64,000 nt of DNA, from assembly GCA_019914945.1 (NCBI GenBank), contig CM034105.1, forward strand, positions 6,696,001 through 6,760,000, read 5' to 3'. Made by a program: the position numbers and the translations under genes. Below, one piece after another: positions 26,401-38,400 of this stretch. The DNA is from Typha latifolia. Its lineage: Eukaryota; Streptophyta; Magnoliopsida; Poales; Typhaceae. The notes below the pieces were generated by a model, which searched no databases, was not told where the DNA came from, and was given only the letters and a program-made list of their open reading frames with translations. Every line of letters starts with the position of its first letter. Positions within the stretch are counted from its first letter, which is position 1.

Positions 26401-29400
26401 TGTGTGTGTGAACGCTATGCAGGCATTCGAACGCACCTGTCATAAATTGTCTTATTTTCAAAATAAAAATAAAAAATGATCTAGTTCAAGGCGGGTTGGT
26501 CATATCCAATCTGTATCTTAATTAAGAACCGCAACATTTGAAAAGACTTTAGGCTGTAGAAGTTAGACTTGACTTGGGACCACATAGCACCTAGACGTTA
26601 ACCACACTATTATATGGGGGTTTAGAACTCAAGGAAGTTGAAAAATAAATAAGTTAAGAAAGTAGTAAAAAAATTACTTTTCTGAAACAAGTCAACAACA
26701 AATAAAAGAATTTAATTCATAGTAAGAAGCAAGGTTCTAAGACTTAGTATTTGGATTGGGATCGGCCATTCGGAAAAATGATACGTATTGATTGAATCAG
26801 CCATCCGTATTGGATAGGACTATTTTTTAATCACGTTAAATTCTAAATATTAATTAAAAATGTAGGAAATTTTAAAAACTTAGAAAAATGATAAGAAAAT
26901 AAGAAAATAATAATTACTCACATATGCAGCTTAAAAACTAAAAAATGTATCAACTTACTCAAAACTTTGATGAATACCGAGTTAGCTCTTCATTTTATTT
27001 TTCTCTTTCTTTTCCTCACTTTCTCTCTATTATTGCCAAAGCTAATTTGGTTTTTCTTATTTTTTTCCCTTCCTTCTCTCTCTCTTCCTCTATTATTCCC
27101 ACAAGGCAAAATTTATTTTTTCATTGCTTCTCTCCTCTTTCTCTCTTTCTCTCTTTCTCTCTCTTCCAACCTCTCTCTCTTGTTGTAAGGTAGTATTTTT
27201 CTCTATTTTTTTCATTTCTTTTTCTCTCTTTCTCTTCTCTTTCCCTTTCTCTCTATTACTCCCTCTCAATCTCTTTCTCTCTCTCTCACTCACTCTCCAC
27301 TCTCTCTCTTGTCTCTCTATCACTATCTGTTACTTAAAAGAGAGGGAGAGACAAACAAAGAGAGGGAGGAAGAGATTTGAGAATAGGAGAGGAAGAAAAA
27401 GAGGGTGGCGCTAGAGAGAGAGAGTAGAGAAAGAAAAGCGAAAGACAGGGCACTAGAGAGAGAAGAAAAGAAAAAATTAGAGAGAGGAGAGAGGAAGGGC
27501 CCGTAGTAGGCGGGATTGGCCTATATTACCGATCCCGACCCAATATGGATCAAACATTGACTGGATCACCTGGCTTTAGCCATGGATCGGGATAGGCCAA
27601 AACTTGGAACCATGGTAAGAAGTAAGAACACTACAAGCCTTTGGACTCCATATTTTGGTGACATCAGCTAAGTTTGAAATCTAAGGTTGGCCTAGGGCCA
27701 AGTTTTCTGAAGTTTACAACAATGCTTAGAAAACATCTTTCCTTCAAATTTATTCTTCAGAAATTAGAGACTGTATTACATGATGCTTCTTAATCTTATC
27801 GGTAGCTCTGTTTAACTTAATAACTACCTTTCCCCTGTAGGTTCCTGTAGCGCTATTAATTTCACAATGTCCGAAACAAATAAACGAGGATCCACCTCTA
27901 TTACGATTCCCTGAAGTTGTGAGCCTTTTCCATGAGTTTACTCATGTGGTATGTAGATCTCAGATTTTGTGATGCAATTTCTCTTATCTTGTTAAATTTA
28001 TTATCTTTTATGCACTTTCAGAAGCCTCAGTTATTTACTTATTTCTCATTGTTTTATGCCTTATGTCACCTAGACTTCTTGTTTTCCTCTTACAATCAAT
28101 GCATGCTAACTGAAAGATGTTATGGCGTTGTCTCTCTTGTAATCCCTAAGTTAAGGGTAGCAAACATAGAGAATAAGCTAAAAATATCAATTGAGAATGT
28201 TTGGAAATCTTCATTGCGTACTAGATAGTGGTGCAGCATCAAGGGTCACAAGAATCACGAACTTACTAGTCTAGAATTACAATAGGCTAGTTCCCTTGGA
28301 ATCCACCACCAGATGCTTCGGCAAAGAAAACATAGGCTGCACTCCTTTGAAATAGTTTATTTCTGAAAACTTTCATCTTTTTTATAAAAAGCATGTACTC
28401 ATACAGAGCACCATACATGACTCAAAGCCTAGCCTCCAAATCTCATCTAAGGAAAATACTAGTTCAACTTGGACTCCCAAAAGAGATACAACTTAGGAAA
28501 TAAAGCAATATAAAAGGAAATGAAGAAATTAGTTCAATTTGGACTCCTACATCAATTCCCTTTCTCCTATGTAAGACTCAGCTCCTTAGTTAGCAACAAT
28601 ATACTGCTCAAAGAGATCTGAATTCAATCCCTGAACTTCTTCAGTCTTGAGCCATGTGGGTGATATTTCCATTTCACCGAGAACTTATGGTAACCTCCAT
28701 GTCTAGCATACACTATGTGGTCTTCAATGGTTGCTGCAATCTCCTCATGAGGCTGTTTGGTAGTTGGTGCATGCGGCTGAATTGTTTGGCAAACACTAGG
28801 TTTGTAGGGATCACCATGAAGCTGAACTAGGTCCTCAACATTAAAAATAGGACTAAAATGTAAGTTTGACAGTCACTCAAGCATTTGAACCAAGCTTTGT
28901 GAGAATCTTATAAGGCCCTGCTCTCTTCAAATGCAGCTTCCATAAAGAAGCTTTCAAAAATCGTTCAGGTTGTAAGTGAATCAATACCATGTCCCCATTG
29001 GAAAATTTCACATTTTGTCATTGAGAATCTGCATTCTCCTTGTAACATGCATTGCTGTCAGCTATTTTCTTCTTGACTTCTTGATGAATTGATTGGATAT
29101 GTTGCACAAAGTCTTTTGCTCGCTCTTTTATCCTAGAATAGATCAATAAATGTACCAAGTCAATGGGTGTATGAATTGGAATGCCAGTGACAATCTCAAA
29201 AGGTGTTCCACCTGTAGTCTGATTGACCAAATTATGATAAGCAAATTCAGCCTGGGGAAGAAGTAAATACCATGTTGCATGATGATCAGTAACAAGGCAC
29301 CATAAGAAATTGCCCAAACTTCTATTCACTGCTTTCCATTTAACCATCAGTTTGGGGATGATAATCATTGGAGAATTTTAGCTTAGTACAATTTAGACTA

Positions 29401-32400
29401 GAGTGTTTTCCAAGAATAATTTACAAACTTAACATCACGATTATAAACAATCGACTTTGGCAAGCCATGTAGTCGAGAAATCTCGTTGAAAAACAAATAA
29501 GCAACCTGTGAAGCATTAGAAGACCTTGAACAAGGGAGAAAGTGAACCATTTTAGAAAATCTTTCCACTACAACAAATATGGAATCATAAACGCGTGTTG
29601 TACGCAAGGTTTTGAAACTCGGTATTGGGATCATGATCGATGGTTAGAAAAAAAAGGATACATATCAGTTGTATTGGTTGTATTAGTCACTCGTATTGGA
29701 TCAGATTATTTTTAATTACGTAAAATTCTAAATGTTATTTAAAAATACAAGAAAAATTTTAAAAGTTTAGAAAAAAATAATAGAAAAAAATAAGAAAATT
29801 AAAATTAGTCACATATGAAGCCTAAAAATTAAAGAAAAAACTCACTCAAAAATTATAATGAGTATCGATTTGAATTTGACAAATTTTTATACTCCTAAGT
29901 TACTACAAAATAACGGTGGAGAAAGATCTATTCACTGTTGTTTTCTGCCTCTCAATCAAGGTCAATCTATTAAAACTATTTGTTTCTCTCTGTAATAGTA
30001 AGAAAAGATAAGTTAAAGAGTGGGTTGAGAAAGAGAGGAGAAATGAGAAAAAAAATACTCGTCCGAATTCACCAAAGTATGAAATAGCTGAAATGGCTCA
30101 CCGGATTGGCCACCAAATGAGCTCGATGAAGTGTGAGGGGTGAGAGGAGAGAGTGTGGATAAAAACTGAAAACTGAAAAAAAAAAAAGGCAACTAAAAAC
30201 ATCAATTATGGGTTAGATATATCTTAGATTCGAACTGAATCTTACAAAACTTTAGTTTCGGCCATTACGGTCGATACGACCGTAACTAGCCGATCCCAAG
30301 ACGAAACCAGTCTAGGGGTCCGGGTCAGCCGATTCGATTCAGGATCGGTCAATTTTCGGATCCATGGTTGTACAGGGTAGTCCTAATATGGAGACGATAT
30401 TGATATCTTCTCATGGAGCATTAAGCATTGCAAATTTATGCAACCCTATGTCTTGGTGCTGATCCTTAGATAATTGGTAAGTACGATAGTTTTGTACTAT
30501 CTTGGAAACATCATGTCTAAGCTTGGGTCAATAAAATCTTTCCTTAACGAAGGCTAGATAATGTTTAAATATCAAGGTTAGTCGTGCCAGTCGGCATGAC
30601 CCATGCCGATGAAGGCATGACACTCGGCATGAGCTATTCTATTAGGACAGACCGGTGCATGTTGATCCGTGCCAATCGGCATAGGTTTTTTCTTCGTCTT
30701 TTTTTATTTTTCGTATTTTAAAAAGTAATTTGGGGTGTACAAATAATATATCTAGCTTAATTTTGTTAGATCCATTATTTGTAAGGGTCTTTCTAATTGG
30801 ATCTTGCATTTTGGTACTAGATCTATAAAAAATATTTCGTAAAATGTAGGAATCAAAGGGAAATTTTGATAATTTTTTTTAGAGTTCAAAAAATCAAAAT
30901 TTAACATGTCAAATCCATTCAAATTGAGTTAAAATTAGTATAGGAACATATTAGATTAACTCCATATAAGTTAATTTGAACCAAATTTCAGTATAATTCG
31001 ATTTCCCCCAAATTGTTTTTCCAAATTTCAAAAAAATCTTAAATTTGTTTCGATTTCATTCAAATTTGGTCAAAATTGATATAGAAACATGTTAGAGTAA
31101 TAATGTTTAACTAGGTTTTGGTTTTAATTATTGAACTATTGATAATTAATGAATCTATTCAATCATATTATGTGTTGAATTATGTTTCTAATTGACTATT
31201 ATGATATTCTTAATAAATTGGCCATTTTCAACATTATCTAAGGATAAAAGACTGTAATATATACTTTAATACATATACTCAAACCAAAAGCTAAGGGTTG
31301 CGCAATGCCGAAGACACCGAAAGCATCTCTAGAAACATTTAAAACTTATTAAAGTTGTGTGCAAAAGGCATGCCAATGTATGCTAGTGGCACACAAAGGC
31401 ATACCGTGCTGACCAGAGATTTGCACCACACATGTCATAGGCACAATCATCATATCAGTTATATTCATTAGATTCATAACACCATTATTATCTTCTATAT
31501 CCACAACCTATATATTCTTGTGGTATGCCTATGTTGGTGCTAGTGTTAGTCTCTTCGGTCTATGTTCAAATCCATATGACGTCATATCATATAAAAAATT
31601 AATATTTGTATAAAGATTAAGTGAGATGTTACAATAAGCAATACTATCAATAGATATATTTGAAAATTATCAATAATATTTGATACAATTTTCTTGTGTT
31701 ATTCTTATGCCGGCAAATGAAGCCTTTGTTCCTCTCCATCATTCTACGTACAACTGAGTATTTATTTTAATTATTAAACTATTATAAATTAATGAATGTT
31801 TTCAATCATATTATATGTTGAATAATGTTTTCACTTGAATATTTCTATGTCTAAAATATTTAGGTTATTTACAAAGCTAATCATAGGATAAGTTATTTAC
31901 AAACTAGGCTTTGATACATATTTACAACTCATTTAAATATGTGCCATTGCGTGCCAGTGGCACAGGGGAGTGTCACACGACAATCTTTGGTAAATCTAGC
32001 AATAATCAAGAAGAAATATGATTCAATACATAATATCAAATAATTATCAAATAATTTTCCTTTCCCTTTTATTCCTATGTTTTGAAGAGTATTTTATATA
32101 GATCTAGGTCAAAATATCAAATCTATGTAGAATGATTCTTACAAATGATAGATCTAGCTTATTTTGCTATGTCCAAGATGATTAATCTCGGATCTGGTAC
32201 CTAAACCAAAGAAAATAAGAAGAGGAAACGAAGAAAACCATATCTTTTGATGTGATTTGAAGTTCGAATCATTGAATTGACCTCTTTTTCTCCTTCGTTT
32301 CTTCCCTTTGGTTTACCAGCAAAGATACCTCAAAAAGGGGTCTCTTTGGGTAAGTTAAATAGGTATCTGGCAGCAATCAGGACGTGTCACTTAATATAAC

Positions 32401-35400
32401 CCTACCTGTAGAGAGCAATACAGGCAATACAGGCAGTGACACACATTAGAAATTCATATGGTTTGTTGATATCTCACTTTCTACAGTTGTATTTACCTTC
32501 AAGTGTCTTCATGTTGTTCCCAAGCCACCTTTATATTTCTCTTCTATAAGCAATTAAGCATACATCTTAATGTCATTATATGCTCAATTTATTTGAAAAA
32601 AGAAATGTTCTCCATTTTGGAGTGCTTTAATGTGGATTGCAGAAAATTTATTGTGAAAAGTTCACAGGTCCACCATATATGCAATAGTGCCACCTTTTCT
32701 AGGTTTTCAGGGCTAAGATTGGAAGGCGATTTCATTGAGATTCCCAGTCAGCTCCTAGAAAACTGGTAAGTTATCAGATTTGAAAGGATGTCCCATTTTG
32801 ATTTCATAGGAAAAGCTGAGAATGCTTTACACTTACAACAATACTTCTACTTCAGGTGCTACGAAAGCATCTCTCTGAAAATGATGTCTGGTTTCCATAA
32901 GGTGATGTGCTTTACTTATTTGTTTCTGAAATTCAGCAATCTGATTATGACTGTTTCTGTCAAAAGAATATATAGTTGTATTGTATTGTTGAAATTTCAT
33001 AGATGTAAACAAATTTAGCAAATCTTACTGTACAGTCACACTGTACACTCAAAATCTATAATAAAGATTTTATATTTCTGTTAGACAATGTGTTATGTTG
33101 GATCACTATTGCTTTACTACTACCAGAACAATAATTTATTTCCTATCAGTCCTATCAAATCTGTCCTTTAATTATAAAAAATGTGGCATATCTTGCATAT
33201 GCTTCTTGGTATTTGCATGGAAGGAACTATAGAATGTGTTACCAACTTACCACTAAAGAATAACAATGGTGTCAACCAATATTTCTATATGAAATGTAAT
33301 ATAAGGATCATATTTTTACTTATCATTGAATACAATGAAACCTAAGATAATTATTTTGTGTCAATTGCAGGATATCACAAAGTCTGTCACAAGTGAGATG
33401 TGTAAATCACTGAAAAGAAGACGGAACTTGTTTGCTGGCCTTAAACTGAAGCAAGAAATTCTTCTTTGTAAGTAATATACTAATATTATTTGTTTGCAGT
33501 AAGGAAATGAATTGCTCAAGTTGTTTTTCCTCTGGATACAACATTTGAGCCACTAATGGGTGATCGACGATAGTACGATACCATCCTTTCACATGTTTCA
33601 GATATATTGGTTAGTTAATTACTAAATGTCACTTTAACACGCCACTTTACTGAATAGTAGCCACGTTGAGTATCTTGTGCTTTTGTTCATCATCTAGTCA
33701 TTCCAAATTTTAATCTCTATCTTTACTCTAGAGTTGGCAATCTTATTAGAGAAGGCTTCACCCTAAACCTTTTAGTTGCTTTACCAATGGCATTTGGTTT
33801 GATGACTACATCTTACTTTCTGTTATGTATCTTTTCTATTTCCTTATCCACAAAATTTCCTCTTGACTCATCTTCCTTTATCTATTTAATTATTTTCTCA
33901 TTGCATCACAAAAAGTGTACATTTTATAATAGTGTTCTATATGCTGTTATGCAAAACAACCTCTTGGAGTTAAATCTTATTCTATTTGTTTATTTTCTAG
34001 GCTTGTAACTGGGTAAACGACCTTATTGGATAATATAAGCATTTGAATCTTATGATCCAGTTAAATATTCATATTTTTTTTGGCAAAGAAAGGATGTGTT
34101 ACCCTATTCACTAATATCCAAGTAACATATGAATCTACAAACATAAGTATTATCATTAGCACATATGGATATAGATATGGATATCAAATGTCTAGATTAT
34201 GGTGTAAGATACCTGCTTAAAACACAGCTTCTGTGCATTTTCTTTTTCCCTTATCAGGCCTCGTTGATCAGATAATACATTCAAGTGAGAATGTGGATGT
34301 AGTAGGGTTACTCAAGCATCTACATCCTAAGGTACAGTTCAAGCAATTAAATATTTACATTCAGTTTTATGATAAATCTATGACACATCATTCGCTTCCA
34401 TTTTCAGATTATGTTAGGTATACCTTTGTTGGAAGGGACCAACCCAGCCTCATGCTTCCCTCAAATTGTTGTCGGTTATGAAGCTGTCTGTTATAGTTAC
34501 ATTTGGAGCCAGGTTGTATTATTTTCTCTTTGTAGAATATAATGTATTTGGTATTCTTATTTCTTTGCCTTGTTGCTTGTCCAGGTTTTCGCAGCTGATA
34601 TTTTTGCATCAAGATTTCAAGATAATTTGTTGAATCAGTATGCAGGATTGCAGTTCAGAAATAAGGTACTAGATGTTTTATTATAGTTTCAGAAATAACA
34701 TGTAAATCATGATAGATTTTTCCATGACTTGTTACGGTAGTTTTCATTTTTGGGTGTTTTTAATTTCTACTCTCTTTTTTCGGATAGAATCACCATGTGC
34801 TGCTAGTTCTAATAAAAAGAGTACTTTGATCTCGCCAATTAAATAGACATTTGATTTCTCTTTTGATGATGTAACGACCTACCAAAGCCGCAAAGCACAG
34901 AAGTCTTGGAATAAAGATATAGGAAATATATTGCAAAAATGTAGGATTAAAGAGATAGTAAAAGAAGCTATATAAAAGAAAGGTGAGGGGTTGCTTTAAT
35001 GTATTTTTCCAATGATAATTATGCATGTCCTAAATTTAGAGTTAAATAGACAAGATTTCCATAGTATAAATAGATTAGAATATAAATAAGTGCTTTGAAA
35101 AGCGACCAAGTTGGTCGCCGTGCAAAAGGAGTAGGCGACCGCCATTTGGTGGTTTGGTTGGGTGGCGAGCAGTGCCAAGCGGCAGTGGCCACGTGCTCTT
35201 CCTCGTCCTTTTTCTTCTTCTTTCTTTGACATTGGGAACCAACAACTTTTTATTTTGTTTTTCTCACCTTTCTCTCACCCTCCCAATGGCTGCCACTTGT
35301 CCAGACAGCTAGGAACCATCAGATTAGAGTACCACACAACAAAAATATGCAGCTTTCGTTTTAGATATACAACACATTTCTCTCACCCTCTCAATGACGT

Positions 35401-38400
35401 TGGGGACCACCATCTTTTTCTTTTCATTTTATTTTTTTTTCTCTCATCTCTTTTCTCCTTCTCACTAGCTGTCATACACCCATATTATTTTAGATGCAGT
35501 TAATAAAATGCATGTTTATATGTATGCTATGTTAGTATATGTTATATATCATATATAATTATTTTATATTTTTTATATATTAAAAATGGTAGACTGTCTT
35601 GGCGCCCACCTTCCACCTTTAGTATTATGCAGTGGCAATCACATTGATATAAATTATGAACAAGTTATAGTTGGAACTAATTAGACAAGATTTCCTTATA
35701 ATATTTAATTATGTTAGAAATTAGAGCCAGTGAGGTCAAGAATGATTAAAGATGGAATTTGGAAAAGCAGTTTCTGAAGGTATAAACATTGACCTCAGAG
35801 ATGCTTAGAAGATATAGGATAGATTTGGCCTACTAACATATTTGAGGTCGAAATGAGTGAAGAGTTCTACAATATCATAAGAAGGCAAATAAGATATAGG
35901 AAGTTTCACAAATTATCATTGACAGAAACTAGTGAGCATACTGTGAAACTTTGGGAGAGATTTACTCAATAATCAAGATATGTGTAGGTATTTCTGTAAA
36001 CTTTGGGAGAGATTTACTTAAGTTTTTGTTGACTACATTAACTACACAAGCTATTTACTTAACAATATGATAGATGGAGAAGTGTAGGGAAACGAAAAAG
36101 ATTTGCATGTGCTTTTATTGTTCATGAAAGGAGTGTCTTCACTAGTATATTGATGCTTAACAAGGACATGTATGATGGAGTAAGAATTAACTTGAGAGTG
36201 ATTTGGGGTGAGACAAGCAAACCTCCTGTAGCAATAGCATTTTATCAAGATTCAGCATATATCTTATGGATGAATTAGCTAAAGAAGATATTCAAGAAGA
36301 TATAGTATGGCATGATATTTGTTGATTGCATCATTTTACTTGTTTTTAAGTGTTTTTGACACTATGCTTAAAGAATGGAGAGGAAACTTGGAATCTAAAG
36401 TATAAGGATAACTTATGAGTATATGGAATGAAGTTTAGTAGATCAGGATATCAAGATGGTGAGAGAATAGTCCTTAATAATGTATTGAAAGGCGGCCACT
36501 AGTGACGAGCGATCACCCCATTGCCTAGCCCCTAGGTGGAAAGCAGACAGCAAGACGATCTAGCATTTTCAATATATAAAAATACAAAATAATTATATAT
36601 GATAGATGTTATATATTAATATAGCATATATAAATTTTTTTAATTGTAATTTACAACCATAACAGTAAAAAATCACAAATTAACTATAGGTATGTGTACA
36701 TATATATATATGAATATAATTATTATATATCTATCACCTAAAGGGAGATTTTCTTTTAACTTGGATGGTTGTAAGAGAAACAGAGAATGATGAGAGCATC
36801 ACACTGGGAATTAGAGCAAGGGAACTAAAATCGAGAAAGTCTCTGGGTGTTGTGCCATCACCATCACTATGTACCTTAATTTGAAACAAAATCTTATAAG
36901 ATACATGCTTTATGAATCAAAATGGCAGCCAACTAGGGTACAACTTAGTAAGTGTAGCCAAGATGAGTATGTTAACATGGATGAATGCACTTACTAGAAA
37001 GATGGAATAAAAAATAGGTTTATTTGTGGCAAGCTTGGGGTAGCTCCTATAGAGAATTACATGATGACTGATTGTGGTGATTGGAAAATGTAGAAAGAAG
37101 ACCACATAGTGTATGAGAGTGATTATTATAGTAGAATAAAAGAGGAAGCGCAAGATCATAACAATGTTGTGGGAGGAAATTTTAGGAGAAGATATGATAT
37201 GGTGTTATCCATCAAAGAACCTTCCTTAATTAGAGCTTGATGGATGAAAGTATCCATATGGTGAGTTGATTGAGATTCTCTTAAGATGTGCAAATTTGTG
37301 ATAGACCTCATAATGCACATGAGTGATTTTATTAAAGTAGAATTCATCTAGAAAAGAAAGGCAAGACTGAAAACAATTGATTGAGAGGAAATATTTGGAG
37401 AAGATATTATATGACTTTATTCATCAAAGAACCTTCCTTAATTTGAGCCTAATGGATGAAAGAATCTCTATAGCTGACCCCAAATAGTATGGGCTACAGC
37501 TTGTTGTAATAGGGTTTGTACACTTCTATGAAAGTGAGATGTAGAAACAAAGACTTAGAAGAGTATTATTATACAACATGAATGAAGATGACTAATAATT
37601 AGAGTTGTAAACGAGCCGAGCCCAAGGGAGCCAGCTTCTACTTAGGCTTGTCTCGAAATTAATTTCCATCCCTATTTTTTTGTTTAGGCTTGGCTTAGCT
37701 CAAGTCTTAAATGATCCCATTTATAAGCCATAAGCGAGCTGAGCTCAATTCAAGTCTTAAATGAGCCCATTCAAGCCTTAAATGAGTTGAGCTCAATTCA
37801 ATGTGAGCTTAATTCAAGCCTTAAATGAGTTGAGCTCAATTCAACGTGAGTTGAATTTAGCTTGAATTAAAGAAAGCTTCATTAAAGCTTGAAAATTAAG
37901 ATTTAACCTGTGAATTACAAAAATGATGCACTTCTAATACATAAAAGTAATCATCAAATGATCAAAATAAAAATAGACATCACACCAATTTCAAATTTTA
38001 ACATAGAAACTATAAGTTACTTGTCACTTGCCATTTGCCAAATATTACAATAAGAATTTTGGCATCCAAACTCAAAGCAACTTAAAGCAAGTCCAAATTT
38101 TGACATGCAAACTGTAAGTTACTTGTTACTTGCCATTTGCTAAATATTACAATAACATTCTACACAACATAGAACAAAGTAAACATCAACTGATAGGATC
38201 ATAATACTTAGATCATAAATGATAAATCTTCTAGTTGCCCAGTTGCCCTGCTGTTGGATTCCTGCATCAAAATACTATTATGTCTGCTAGATTGCAGAAA
38301 AATAAACATGAGTAAGGTAATATTATAATAATATTATTGAGTAATGTATATCAAATTGCATCAGAATCTAACTCAAGGTCAATTATGTTATCAAACTTTT

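Larger units (their letters stand above)
19644..26536 (-). mobile_element. Ty3/gypsy chromovirus, full-length but decayed (6.9 kb)
   Basis: Both LTRs begin TGTTA and end GCAACA, flanked by the exact 5-bp duplication TTTGA (19639-19643, 26537-26541). Minus-strand order is gag, zinc knuckle, protease, reverse transcriptase, RNase H end, integrase, chromodomain, each with stops or frameshifts. It occupies most of peptidase intron 8. LTR terminal sequences differ from gypsy element 1, so it is a different family of the same broad group. A gag segment is duplicated around an AT-rich insert (24823-25507). Confidence 0.93.

Noticed and set aside
27093..27414. Overlapping charged and serine-rich frames on both strands
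   Set aside because: Products of the CT/GA-rich tract in a MITE.
32788..33018. 76-codon frame around exon 11
   Set aside because: Wrong frame for the peptidase; only 32856-32901 in the peptidase frame is coding.
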